Assembly (NCBI RefSeq): GCF_008298015.1
Contig: NZ_VTPX01000011.1
Span: 1-64,000 of the forward strand
DNA from: Salinicola corii
GTDB lineage: Bacteria > Pseudomonadota > Gammaproteobacteria > Pseudomonadales > Halomonadaceae
DNA length: 64,000 nucleotides
Direction: 5' to 3'
Shown here: one piece after another, positions 55,255 through 63,798 of the stretch
How the letters are laid out: each line of letters begins with the position of its first letter
How positions within the stretch are numbered: the first letter of the stretch is position 1
Position numbers and translations under genes: made by a program
The notes under the pieces: model-generated
Databases searched by the model: none
Told to the model about the DNA's origin: nothing
The model's input: only the letters and a program-made list of their open reading frames with translations

Positions 55255-56226
55255 TCAGACGTCCAGGCCAGTCGTCTCGTCCACACCTAGATGCACGTTC
55301 ATGTTCTGCACGGCGGAGCCCGCTGCACCCTTGCCAAGATTGTCGAGTCGCGATACCAGGCAGACGCGCTCGTCGTTGCCGAACACGAACAGGTCGACGC
55401 GGTTGGTCTCGTTGGCGCCCTGGACGTCGAAGAAGCCGTTGTCCAGATTGTCGAGTGCCTCGACCGGCCGCACCCGGACGAATGGCTCGTCGGCGTAGTG
55501 CGCGCGATAGACGCCGAGCAGGTCCTCCGCGCCCACGCCCTCCGGCAGGTGCGAGAGCTGCAGCGGTACGCTGACCATCAACCCCTTCAGGAACGGGCCG
55601 ACGATCGGCGAGAACACCGGCGGCTGGGCCAGGCGGCCATGCTGCTGCATCTCCGGCAGATGCTTGTGACCGAGCGCCATGGCGTAGGGGCGTGGCGCAG
55701 CCAGGCGGTTGTCACTGTCGTTCTGGTACTCGGCGATCATCGCCTTGCCGCCGCCGCTGTAACCGGTCAGCGAGAAGGCCGAGAGCGGGTAGTTCGCCGG
55801 TAGCAATCCGGCGTCCACCAAGGGCCGCACCAGCAGAATGAAGGCGCTGGCATGGCAGCCGACGTTGGCGATGCGCTTGCTGGCGCGAATCCGGTCGCGC
55901 TGGCCCTCGTCGAGCTCCGGCAGCCCGTAGACCCAGCTCGGATCGGTGCGAAACGCCGTGCTGGCATCGATTAGACAGGTGTCCGGGTTCTCGACCATTG
56001 CCGCGGCTTCGCGAGAGGCTGCGTCCGGCAGGCACAGAAAGGCGACGTCGGCGGCATTGAGGAGGCGCGCTCGCTCGGCCGGGTTCTTGCGCTTGTCGCT
56101 GTCGATGCGCAGCAGTTCGATATCGTCGCGAGCCTGGAGATAATCGAACAGCCGCAAGCCGGTGGTGCCTTCCTGGCCGTCGACATAGACCTTGAAAGCG
56201 CGCTGGGATGAGTCCGGAGATGCCAT
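55255..56226 (-). CDS. argC: N-acetyl-gamma-glutamyl-phosphate reductase, type 2 (ArgC)
   Basis: A 323-residue ArgC of the short type-2 class. It reduces N-acetylglutamyl phosphate to the semialdehyde in arginine synthesis. The nucleotide loop [12 protein letters not shown] is N-terminal, the catalytic Cys lies in NVGCHASAF and the HKHLPEM His follows. AGGA lies 9 nt upstream of ATG 56226. The long open frame running further upstream overlaps the aminotransferase in antiphase and is not real. It is isolated from other arg genes. Confidence 0.93.
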   Translation of the reverse strand: MASPDSSQRAFKVYVDGQEGTTGLRLFDYLQARDDIELLRIDSDKRKNPAERARLLNAADVAFLCLPDAASREAAAMVENPDTCLIDASTAFRTDPSWVYGLPELDEGQRDRIRASKRIANVGCHASAFILLVRPLVDAGLLPANYPLSAFSLTGYSGGGKAMIAEYQNDSDNRLAAPRPYAMALGHKHLPEMQQHGRLAQPPVFSPIVGPFLKGLMVSVPLQLSHLPEGVGAEDLLGVYRAHYADEPFVRVRPVEALDNLDNGFFDVQGANETNRVDLFVFGNDERVCLVSRLDNLGKGAAGSAVQNMNVHLGVDETTGLDV

Positions 56227-56288
56227 GGGCGTTGTCCTGCCGTTGATCTTTGACGACGTCGTGATCGTAGTATTGTGCGGATTCGGGG

Positions 56289-57539
56289 TCAGCTTGTCAT
56301 GCCGTCGAGCGGCCGGGCCGCCAATCGGGACTCGCCCTGGCACTCCTGGGCGCAACGCTCGATTCGCCGGCACGCTTCGCGCAGGCGGTCGGCATCCACG
56401 GTCAGGCTCAGCCGTACGAAGCCCGCGGCGGAAGCGCCGAAGGCCTCGCCCGCGAGTACCGATACGCCATGCTCGTCGAGCAGACGATCGGCGAAGGCAT
56501 GGGTGCTGAGTCCGGTCGCGCGAATGTCGATCATCATGAACATCCCGGCGGCTGGCGGCAGCGTGGCGACGGTCTCGCTGTCGCGCAGCGTATCGACCAC
56601 GGCATCGCGGCGCTGGCGGTAGGTCTCGCGCATCATGTCCAGTGCCGCCGGCGGTGCGTCGAAAGCGGCGATGGCCGCGTCCTGGATGAACGGCTGGCAG
56701 CCGTAGAGCATGCACAGGGCAAGATTGACCAGATGGGCCATCAGCGGCCTCGGGCCGACGACCCAGCCGAGTCGCCAGCCGGTCATGGCGTGAGATTTCG
56801 ACAGGCTGCTGATCACCACGGTACGCTCCGCCATGCCCGGCAGGCTGTCGGGACTGAGGTGCTCGCCGTCGAAGATCAGGTCGGCGTAGACGGCATCGAC
56901 GATCAGCCACAGGTCGTGCTTGCGGCAGAGTGTGGCAATCGTCTCCCACATCGCCGGTGTCAGGCACTGGCCGGTGGGGTTGTGGGGGCTGTTGATCAGG
57001 ATCGCCTTGGTGCGTGGCGTGATCGCCGCTTCGATGTCGGCCGGGCGGGGCTGAAAGCCTTCGTCGGGCGGCAGCGATACCCACACCGGCACCGCCCCGG
57101 TGGACTGAACCACTGCTTCGTAGGTGACATAGGCCGGTTCGGGAATGATCACCTCGTCGCCCGGATCGAGCAGGCACTGTGCCGTGGCGTAGAGACCGCA
57201 CTGCGCGCCAGCGAGTACGGCGACGTGGTCCGCGCTCGTCTCGGGCTGGCCGCCATGGGCACGATGATAGGCCGCGATGCGCTCGCGCAAGGCCTGCTTG
57301 CCCTGCACGTCGGCGTAGTGGGTCACGCCGCGACGCAGACTGTCGACGGCGGCGTCGACGATGGAGGGCGGGGTGTCGAAATCGGGATCGCCGACCGAGA
57401 GGATGATGACGTCTTCGCCACGGGCCTGGCGCGCCTTGGCACGAAAGTGAATGTTCCAGGCGCTGGCGCCCTCGCCGGCGATGCGTTGGGTCAGTTGGGC
57501 ATAGCGGGGAGACACGTGGTGTGGATCGGCTGAACGCAT
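56289..57539 (-). CDS. Class I/II pyridoxal-phosphate aminotransferase
   Basis: A 416-residue fold-type I aminotransferase. PLP contacts include [19 protein letters not shown] and the Schiff-base K248 in [15 protein letters not shown]. It is like aspartate/aromatic or arginine-pyruvate (AruH-like) aminotransferases. Proximity to argC (63 bp downstream on the same strand) allows an arginine link, but the substrate is undetermined. Confidence 0.85.
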   Translation of the reverse strand: MRSADPHHVSPRYAQLTQRIAGEGASAWNIHFRAKARQARGEDVIILSVGDPDFDTPPSIVDAAVDSLRRGVTHYADVQGKQALRERIAAYHRAHGGQPETSADHVAVLAGAQCGLYATAQCLLDPGDEVIIPEPAYVTYEAVVQSTGAVPVWVSLPPDEGFQPRPADIEAAITPRTKAILINSPHNPTGQCLTPAMWETIATLCRKHDLWLIVDAVYADLIFDGEHLSPDSLPGMAERTVVISSLSKSHAMTGWRLGWVVGPRPLMAHLVNLALCMLYGCQPFIQDAAIAAFDAPPAALDMMRETYRQRRDAVVDTLRDSETVATLPPAAGMFMMIDIRATGLSTHAFADRLLDEHGVSVLAGEAFGASAAGFVRLSLTVDADRLREACRRIERCAQECQGESRLAARPLDGMTS

Positions 57540-57611
57540 GGCAGTCTCGTGGTAGCGAATCGCGGAGTGGAAGCAGGCTGATAGTGACAGACTAGCGATT
57601 CCGTGTTCCCA

Positions 57612-57654
57612 CGAACAGCCGCCGGGCGGGGAGTGCCTGCTCGGCGGCTGTTCG
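57612..57654 (-). terminator. Terminator after the caiX-like gene
   Basis: A perfect 12-bp inverted repeat CGAACAGCCGCC/GGCGGCTGTTCG with a 19-nt loop lies about 48 nt beyond the caiX-like stop on the minus strand. No strong T-run. Confidence 0.6.
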
Positions 57655-57702
57655 TCGCCTTGTCGACCTCCGCACGGCGGCGCCGGTCGGGCCGAAACGT
57701 TC

Positions 57703-58659
57703 TTACTGCAGGCTGGCTTTCACCGCGTCGAGCGCCGGTCGGCCGTCGCGGGTGGTAATGCCATCAAGGAACTCGGCGACGCGGTCGGGATGATCCTGCA
57801 ACCATTCCCGGGCGACTGCCTCGGCCGAGCGCTCCCGGCGGCCATAGCCGTCGATGAATTCGCTCTGCTCGTCGGCGGTCAGCGTGAACTGCTCGAGCAG
57901 TGCGAGCAGATTGGGATTGGCCTCGGCGAATGCCTTGTTGACGATGGTTCGCACGTCGCTCTTGCCGTTGTCCGGGCTGTAGACCGATTCCGGGTCGTCG
58001 AGAATGTGCATGTCGTAGGCCGGGGTCATCCAGTGCGGCGTCCAGCCGTACCAGACGATCCAGCGCCTGTCATTGAAGGCGGCATCGACCTCCGACAGCA
58101 TGCCCGGCGTCGAGGAGTCGAGAATCTGCCAGTCGCCCAGGCCGTAGACGTTCTGGTCCTGTGCGTCGTGAATGAATGTGCTGACCGTCGAGCCGGATTC
58201 GATCGAGTAGAAGCGTCCATTGAACTGGTCGCGATGCGCATCCAAGTCCTCGGCGCTGTGGACGCCGGCATCGTAGACGTAACCCGGCACCGCGAAGCCC
58301 ATCCGTGCACCGGTGACGTTGTTGCCGAGATCCTCGATCTTGCCGCTGGCCATCGCCTCGTCGTGACTCTCCTGTTGGGCCGGGATCCAGCCGGCCAGGA
58401 ACACATCGCTGTCGCCGGTCTGAAGCGTCTGATAGCCGACTGTACTGCTGACCTCCTGAGTCTCGCTGCCATAGCCGAGCGGTGTGATCAACTGACTGAA
58501 AACCTCGGTCTTGACGGTGACGCCGGGCCAGGGCGGAACGACGAAATTGATGCTGTCGGCCCGATCCTGCGATGGGCTCTGGGCGAGAGCCGCCATCGAT
58601 ACGGTCATCAGCGATAGCGGCAGCAGCGTGGCGGCCACGAGTGCGGGGCGTGGTGTCAT
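57703..58659 (-). CDS. caiX: Glycine betaine/carnitine-type ABC transporter substrate-binding protein (CaiX-like)
   Basis: A 318-residue periplasmic binding protein (OpuAC/ProX type). The signal peptide is cleaved near residue 26 (AALA). Aromatic residues suited to a quaternary-ammonium cage appear in VVPPWPGV, LAGWIPAQ and IVWYGWTPHWM. In Pseudomonas CaiX is the carnitine-binding partner of the Cbc transporter core and lies beside cdhR/cdhC, as here. No permease or ATPase gene is adjacent, so it likely shares a core encoded elsewhere. Confidence 0.85.
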   Translation of the reverse strand: MTPRPALVAATLLPLSLMTVSMAALAQSPSQDRADSINFVVPPWPGVTVKTEVFSQLITPLGYGSETQEVSSTVGYQTLQTGDSDVFLAGWIPAQQESHDEAMASGKIEDLGNNVTGARMGFAVPGYVYDAGVHSAEDLDAHRDQFNGRFYSIESGSTVSTFIHDAQDQNVYGLGDWQILDSSTPGMLSEVDAAFNDRRWIVWYGWTPHWMTPAYDMHILDDPESVYSPDNGKSDVRTIVNKAFAEANPNLLALLEQFTLTADEQSEFIDGYGRRERSAEAVAREWLQDHPDRVAEFLDGITTRDGRPALDAVKASLQ

Positions 58660-58715
58660 GGTGACTCCTCGTTTTTATGCCAATGTCGGGTGTCGATTCC
58701 GGGGCCGGGTTCCGC

Positions 58716-59294
58716 TCATTCGCTCCGCACGTCGGGCAGCCCGGCGCCCTCGAACGGCGGACGTCCCAGGACTCGTTCGAGTACGGGGCGGAAGTGTTCG
58801 AGAGGCAGCGTGTCGTAGTCGGGATCGAACGAGGTCTGGTCCCATTCGTCACAGAAGCGAACCGTACGTGCGTAGGCAGGGTGGTCGCGAAATGCGTCGC
58901 GAGCGTGGCGATCCAGGCCGTAGAAGTGGCGGTAATGATAGCCTTGGAACAGCTCGTGATGGCGAATCATCCACACATTGTAGGGATCGATGAAGGGTTC
59001 GAGGATCGCGGCGGCGATCTCGGCATGATTGTCCGGTGCCAGATCGTCACCGATATCGTGCAGCAGCGCGCAGACGATGATCTCCTCGTCGGCCCCGGCG
59101 CGCTCGGCGCGGGTCGCGGTCTGCAGGCAGTGGATGTAGCGATCCACCGGGTAGCCGTGGGTGTCGCCCTCGAGACGCAATAGGTGATTGATGACGCGCT
59201 CGACGATGCCCTCGCGGTAGTCGCGAAAGTGCGCATCGATCTTGCACCAGTCATCCGCCTGGCTATGGTCGAACCGGGTAAAAGTGGCGCTCAT
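58716..59294 (-). CDS. HD-domain protein, possible PhnZ/TmpB-like diiron oxygenase
   Basis: A 192-residue HD-superfamily protein. Metal ligands fit the HD oxygenase/MIOX order: H55 (YIHCLQTA), H79-D80 (LLHDIGDD), H90 (DNHAEI), H112/H113 (IRHHELF) and D149 or D152. The spacing H-x23-HD is like that of PhnZ-type mixed-valence diiron oxygenases rather than only phosphohydrolases. The ATG overlaps the stop of the upstream Fe/2OG oxygenase by 4 bp, implying obligate co-translation. The same pairing is known for TmpA/TmpB, which degrade a trimethylammonio-phosphonate. In this carnitine cluster the substrate is unknown. Confidence 0.8.
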   Translation of the reverse strand: MSATFTRFDHSQADDWCKIDAHFRDYREGIVERVINHLLRLEGDTHGYPVDRYIHCLQTATRAERAGADEEIIVCALLHDIGDDLAPDNHAEIAAAILEPFIDPYNVWMIRHHELFQGYHYRHFYGLDRHARDAFRDHPAYARTVRFCDEWDQTSFDPDYDTLPLEHFRPVLERVLGRPPFEGAGLPDVRSE

Positions 59295-60421
59295 GCGGAC
59301 TCCTGAAGCGAGTAAGGTGAGGCACCGATCTGGCGACGTAACGTCAGGCGCCGGCTGGCGGTGGTGTCACGATCGACGTAACCCTGGCGAAGATGGCGAA
59401 TGCCCTGGCTGAGCCGGAAGGCGGTGCGCCCGTGCAGTAGACGGTAGTTATCCATGATCAGCATCTCGCCCGGTGCCAGCTTGGGCGTCAGCGTCAGTTC
59501 CGGCGCGGTAATCAGCGCGAAGAATGCGCGTCGGGCAGCGTAGTAGCGATCCAGTTGCTCGGGCGGCAACGGCGGGACGCGCTCGGTGCGATTGTTGTAG
59601 CGCACCCGGTTCACCTCGCCGCGGGCGTCGAGTTCGATCAGCGGGCCTTCGCTTTCCAGGTGGGCTTCGTCGTCGACGTAGCGGAATCGCGTCGAGGTTC
59701 GGGTCAGGCACTCGAAAGCGTCGGGGTCGTCACGACGCAGGCGCTCGGCGGCCATGAAGCCGTCCGCCAGTGTGCTGTCGCCGCCGCTATCGGCATTGCT
59801 CAGACAGTGCAGCCAGATATAGCCGGGGATCGGGTCGCGATAGGGATTGTCAGTATGCGGCTCGAGTCCGCGCTGGGTCATGGTCAGATCGAACGCCTCG
59901 GCGATCGACTTGACGTCGGCGATGCCGCCCCAGTTGGTCCGGCGCAGCGGTCCGAGGCGCTCCACCAGCGGCATCATGCCATCCAGCGTCAGCGGTACGC
60001 TGCTGACCTTGACGAAACCGTAGCGCTCGAGCGATTCGAGCATCTCCGCCAGGGCATCGTCGCTCTTTAGCGCGTGGGTGAAATCGGCACTCGGCATCCT
60101 GGTCAGCGAGGCATCCCAGCGCTCATGTACGGCGTCGGCTGGCCATTCGCGATCAAGATCATGCAGGGCAAAGCGGGCTTGATGACCATCGCTGAAGGTC
60201 AGTTCGATCTTCTCGCCATCGCAACCTGCCTCGACCAGCGCCAGATCCAGTGGCAGGGCGGCGGCCTCGATCAGCCGCTGGCCGGTGCGTGGATCGAGAG
60301 TTTCCGCATCGGGGGCGCGCTCGCGTAGCCACAGCGCGTGGAAGCGCGTTTCCCGACTTCCCTCGACGACTCGCAGTTGGCGAGCGTAGGTGCCGGGGAT
60401 GATTTCGACGAAAACGTCCAT
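59291..60421 (-). CDS. Gamma-butyrobetaine-hydroxylase-like Fe(II)/2-oxoglutarate oxygenase
   Basis: A 376-residue TauD/GBBH-family oxygenase. The iron facial triad is H189-x-D191 (EPHTDNPY) and H330 (LLHGRTAF), with GIRHLRQGY contributing the 2-oxoglutarate Arg. The N-terminal DUF971-like domain keeps FHALWLRERAPD and TGQRL but lacks the Cys ligands of the structural zinc found in many GBBHs. True GBBH makes L-carnitine from gamma-butyrobetaine, which fits the cdh genes nearby. TmpA, a phosphonate hydroxylase, is a close relative. It is divergent from cdhR (95 bp) and coupled to the HD gene. Confidence 0.85.
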   Translation of the reverse strand: MDVFVEIIPGTYARQLRVVEGSRETRFHALWLRERAPDAETLDPRTGQRLIEAAALPLDLALVEAGCDGEKIELTFSDGHQARFALHDLDREWPADAVHERWDASLTRMPSADFTHALKSDDALAEMLESLERYGFVKVSSVPLTLDGMMPLVERLGPLRRTNWGGIADVKSIAEAFDLTMTQRGLEPHTDNPYRDPIPGYIWLHCLSNADSGGDSTLADGFMAAERLRRDDPDAFECLTRTSTRFRYVDDEAHLESEGPLIELDARGEVNRVRYNNRTERVPPLPPEQLDRYYAARRAFFALITAPELTLTPKLAPGEMLIMDNYRLLHGRTAFRLSQGIRHLRQGYVDRDTTASRRLTLRRQIGASPYSLQESA

Positions 60422-60516
60422 GGCGACATCTCTCGGTGGGTCCGTGTGCTGATACCCTAGGAGGTGTCGCATCGAAGCAATTGATCTTTTTGGCCGTGTC
60501 GGCGACGCTTTTCGCC

Positions 60517-61536
60517 ATGACCGATCATTCAACGCCGAAATGGCTCTATCCCCGCCCCGATCTCCCGCCCGTGCTCTCGCCCGAAGAGGCGGATGTCACG
60601 GTCAACCTGTGGCTCCTGCCAAAATTCTCGATGCTGACGCTTTATTGCCTGCTCGAGCCGCTGCGCGTCGCCAATCGATTCGGACGCTCGCTGTTCGCGT
60701 GGCGGTTGTTTTCCAACGATGGCGGGCCGGTGACCGCCAGTAACGGCGTGACCGTCGATATCGATGCGGCACTGGGGCGAGCGCCGATCTTCGATAACCT
60801 GTTCATCGTGGCATCGTACGAGGCCGAGGCGACGGTGGCTTCGTCGCAGTGGGCGGTGTTGCGCCAGGTCGCGGCCCACGGCGGTCTGCTCGCGGCGCTG
60901 GAGACGGGAGCGTTCATTCTGGCTCGGGCCGGGCTGCTCGATGGTTTCGAAGTGGCCCTGCACTGGGAGAGCGCACCGGCCTTCGTGGAGGAGTTTCCCG
61001 ACCTCACCTTGAGCGACGCCCGTTACCGGTTCGATCGCCAGCGTCTGACGGGTGGCGGTGGCGCGGCCAGTCTCGATCTGATGATGGCTTTCATCGAGCG
61101 CGAGCACGGGGCCAATCTGGTCGCGGCACTGAGCCGCCAACTGGTGCACTCGCGTCTGGATCCGCGCATCGAGGTAAATGCCGGGAGGGAGGTCGGCTCG
61201 GAGTATCACCCCCGAAGCGTACGCCGGGCGGAGGCGATCATGGAGGCCAATCTGGCGCAGCCATTGATGATTCCCGACATCTGCCGACGGGTCGGCCAGT
61301 CCCAGCGCCAGCTCAACCGGCTCTTCCAGCGTTATCGCGGCGAAACGGCGAAAGGCCGCTATCTGTCGCTGCGACTCGACCGGGCTCGGCAGATTCTCGC
61401 CGATAGCCGAACCAGCGTGACCCAGGCTGCGCTGGCGGTAGGGTTCGCTCAGCCAGCGCATTTTTCCCGGGTCTATCGGGAACGGTTCGGCGAGTCGCCG
61501 CGAACCACGGCACAGCGGGGCAGAGGGTTGTCGTAA
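60517..61536 (+). CDS. cdhR: GlxA/AraC-family carnitine catabolism regulator CdhR
   Basis: A 339-residue regulator with a class I glutamine-amidotransferase-like (DJ-1/PfpI) sensor domain (about 20-185) and a C-terminal AraC DNA-binding domain (PDICRRVGQSQRQLNRLFQR and ALAVGFAQPAHFSRVYRERF). CdhR of Pseudomonas activates cdhCAB in response to carnitine. It lies between the divergent oxygenase and cdhC, as that role predicts. ATG 60517 has no good ribosome site. A strong AGGAGG occurs ~50 nt upstream, so an upstream start such as TTG 60481 is possible. Confidence 0.87.
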   Translation: MTDHSTPKWLYPRPDLPPVLSPEEADVTVNLWLLPKFSMLTLYCLLEPLRVANRFGRSLFAWRLFSNDGGPVTASNGVTVDIDAALGRAPIFDNLFIVASYEAEATVASSQWAVLRQVAAHGGLLAALETGAFILARAGLLDGFEVALHWESAPAFVEEFPDLTLSDARYRFDRQRLTGGGGAASLDLMMAFIEREHGANLVAALSRQLVHSRLDPRIEVNAGREVGSEYHPRSVRRAEAIMEANLAQPLMIPDICRRVGQSQRQLNRLFQRYRGETAKGRYLSLRLDRARQILADSRTSVTQAALAVGFAQPAHFSRVYRERFGESPRTTAQRGRGLS

Positions 61537-61678
61537 AAAGTCAATTTTACGGCGTCTAATGACAATGTGCGGGCCTTGGTGGCGACCACAATGGGTGGCA
61601 TCGATAGGCACCCATCGGGTGTACTCATGCACCGCCGCGAACGGTTAACGGTTCGGGGCCGAACCAAGAGAGGATCTC

Positions 61679-62560
61679 ATGAATCGCGACGTCATCCTGA
61701 CCTGTGCCGTTACCGGCGCTGGCGATACCGCCGGCAAACACCCGGACCTGCCGATCACGCCCAGGCAGATCGCCGATAGCGCGCTGGACGCCGCCCGTGC
61801 CGGTGCGAGCATCGTTCATCTCCACGTGCGCGATCCGGAAACTGGCGGCGTCAGCCACTCGACCGATCACTTCCGCGAGGTGGTCGAGCGCATCCGCGAG
61901 TCCGACGTGGACGCGGTTATCAATATCACTGCCGGTGGTGGTGGCGACCTGTTTCCCGAAATTCGCAACGGCGTGATCCACGGGCTCGAGGGCACCGACC
62001 TGCAGACGGCGGCGGAGCGTCATCACCCGGTGGGTGAGTTGCTGCCGGAACTCTGCACGCTGGACTGCGGCAGCCTCAATTTCGGCGACATGGTCTACCT
62101 CAACACCGCCGACTGGCTGCGCGAACATGCGCGGTTGATCCAGCAGGCCGGGGTCAAGCCGGAGCTCGAGTGCTTCGATCTCGGCCACGTCTGGTTCGCA
62201 CGTCAGCTGGTCGAGGAGGGGCTGATCGACGGCGACCCGCTGTTCCAGCTCTGCCTGGGGATTCCCTGGGGCGCCGAGGCCGACACCGAGACCATGCTGG
62301 CGATGCGCAACAAGCTGCCGGAAAACGCGATCTGGTCGGCGTTCGGCATCGGCCGCCAGCAGTTCCCGATGGCGGCGCAGTCGATGATCATGGGCGGGCA
62401 CATGCGGGTCGGCCTGGAGGACAATCTCTACCTGAGCAAAGGCGTCTTCGCCACCAACGCCCAACTGGTCGAGCGTGCCGCCACCATCGTCGAAAACCTG
62501 GGCGGCAAGGTGCAGACGCCGGCCCAGACGCGGGAGTCGCTCGCGCTGCGCAAGCCCTGA
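61679..62560 (+). CDS. cdhC: 3-dehydrocarnitine:acetyl-CoA trimethylamine-forming cleavage enzyme (BKACE family)
   Basis: A 293-residue zinc-dependent beta-keto acid cleavage enzyme (DUF849). Zinc ligands H47 and H49 lie in [12 protein letters not shown], and the family tail [13 protein letters not shown] is present. In carnitine degradation it condenses 3-dehydrocarnitine with acetyl-CoA, giving acetoacetate and betainyl-CoA. AGAGGATCTC precedes the ATG. The order cdhR-cdhC-cdhA-cdhB is that of Pseudomonas aeruginosa. A 142-bp hairpin element follows its stop. Confidence 0.92.
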   Translation: MNRDVILTCAVTGAGDTAGKHPDLPITPRQIADSALDAARAGASIVHLHVRDPETGGVSHSTDHFREVVERIRESDVDAVINITAGGGGDLFPEIRNGVIHGLEGTDLQTAAERHHPVGELLPELCTLDCGSLNFGDMVYLNTADWLREHARLIQQAGVKPELECFDLGHVWFARQLVEEGLIDGDPLFQLCLGIPWGAEADTETMLAMRNKLPENAIWSAFGIGRQQFPMAAQSMIMGGHMRVGLEDNLYLSKGVFATNAQLVERAATIVENLGGKVQTPAQTRESLALRKP

Positions 62561-62702
62561 GAGGAGGTTTACAAACTGCCTGCGCTCGACAATACGGCGT
62601 TAAAATCGGCCTTAAAATGCTCATTTACCCCCGTGTAAACTCCGCTTTTTCGGCCGATTTTGCCTTGTCTTGTCCTCGCTCGCCGACTTTGTAAACCCCC
62701 TC
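62561..62702. repeat. Long imperfect palindromic element, copy 2
   Basis: A 142-bp inverted-repeat element between cdhC and cdhA. Outer arms GAGGAGGTTTACAAA and TTTGTAAACCCCCTC pair, then CTGCCTGCGCTCGA and TTAAAATCGGCC on the left pair imperfectly with GGCCGATTTTGCC and CTCGCTCGCCGA on the right. The loop holds a TTTAC/GTAAA mini-hairpin. The core matches copy 1 (28775-28930), but the arms carry different bases that still pair. The left arm starts immediately after the cdhC stop. Confidence 0.78.
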
Positions 62703-62809
62703 TAGCTGCTTGAACCTCTAGCGCGTCGCTCGCTTCGCCCATCGCGATCGCGCGCTCGATGCCGCTGAGCGTGCGGTTTCACATCTTTCCTTATTCCCGC
62801 GAGGTATCC

Positions 62810-63781
62810 ATGACTACTTCCGAACTTCCCCGCAACGTTGCCGTGATCGGCACCGGCGTGATCGGCAACGGCTGGATCGCCCGGGCGCTGGCGGCCGGCT
62901 GCCGGGTGACCGCTTTCGACCCTGACGCCACGGCCCCCGAGCGCACCCGCGCTTTCGTCGCGCGTGCCTGGCCGGCGCTGGAGCGGCTGGGGCTTGCCGA
63001 TGACGCCGATCCCGAGGCGCTGACCTTCGTCAATTCCATCGAGGCCGCGGTCCAGGGCGCCGAGCTGATCCAGGAGAACGTGCCCGAACGGCTGGCGCTC
63101 AAGCATGACGTGCTGAGCCAGCTCGATGCACTGGCGGCGCCGGGGGTGGTGATCGGCTCGTCAACATCCGGCATCAAGCCGAGCGATCTGCAGTCGGCCT
63201 GTACTCGCGAGCCCGGCCGCGTGATCGTGGCGCATCCGTTCAATCCGGTCTATCTGCTGCCGTTGGTGGAACTGGTCGGCGGCGAGCACTCGACACCCGC
63301 GGTGCTCGAGCGCGCTCAGGAGCAGTACGCCGCGCTGGGTATGCGCCCGCTGGTGGTACGGCGCGAGATCGAAGGTCACGTGGCCGATCGCCTGATGGAA
63401 GCGCTGTGGCGCGAGGCGCTGCATCTGGTCAACGATGGGGTCGCCACCACCGAGGAGATCGACGCGGCGGTGGTCTACGGCTGCGGTCTGCGCTGGTCGC
63501 TGATGGGAACCTTCCTGACTTTCCATCTGGCCGGCGGCGACGGCGGCATGCGCCATATGCTGCACCAGTTCGGCCCGGCGTTGAAACTGCCGTGGACCAA
63601 GCTGGAGGCGCCGGAGCTGACCGAGGAGCTGATCGAGAAGGTCGCCGATGGCTGCGAGCATCAGGCTGCCGGACGCAGCGTCGCCGAGCTCGAAACGCGC
63701 CGCGACGCGTTTCTCACCGAGCTGCTCGAACTGACCCAGAAATATTGGCCGGAGGCCGAAGGGCTCCAGGGCCGAATTTGA
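62810..63781 (+). CDS. cdhA: L-carnitine 3-dehydrogenase
   Basis: A 323-residue NAD-dependent dehydrogenase of the 3-hydroxyacyl-CoA dehydrogenase fold. The dinucleotide motif AVIGTGVIGNGWIARAL is N-terminal, and the catalytic His-Glu region is IVAHPFNPVYLLPLVELV. It oxidises carnitine to 3-dehydrocarnitine, the substrate of cdhC. GAGG lies 7 nt upstream of ATG 62810. It lies after the palindromic element and 17 bp before cdhB, with a likely single transcript. Confidence 0.92.
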   Translation: MTTSELPRNVAVIGTGVIGNGWIARALAAGCRVTAFDPDATAPERTRAFVARAWPALERLGLADDADPEALTFVNSIEAAVQGAELIQENVPERLALKHDVLSQLDALAAPGVVIGSSTSGIKPSDLQSACTREPGRVIVAHPFNPVYLLPLVELVGGEHSTPAVLERAQEQYAALGMRPLVVRREIEGHVADRLMEALWREALHLVNDGVATTEEIDAAVVYGCGLRWSLMGTFLTFHLAGGDGGMRHMLHQFGPALKLPWTKLEAPELTEELIEKVADGCEHQAAGRSVAELETRRDAFLTELLELTQKYWPEAEGLQGRI

Positions 63782-63798
63782 TCAACGAGGCGCATCTG

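Noticed and set aside
55255-57201. 648-codon frame joining argC to upstream sequence
   Set aside because: The N-terminal half overlaps the aminotransferase in another frame. True ArgC starts at 56226 with a good ribosome site.
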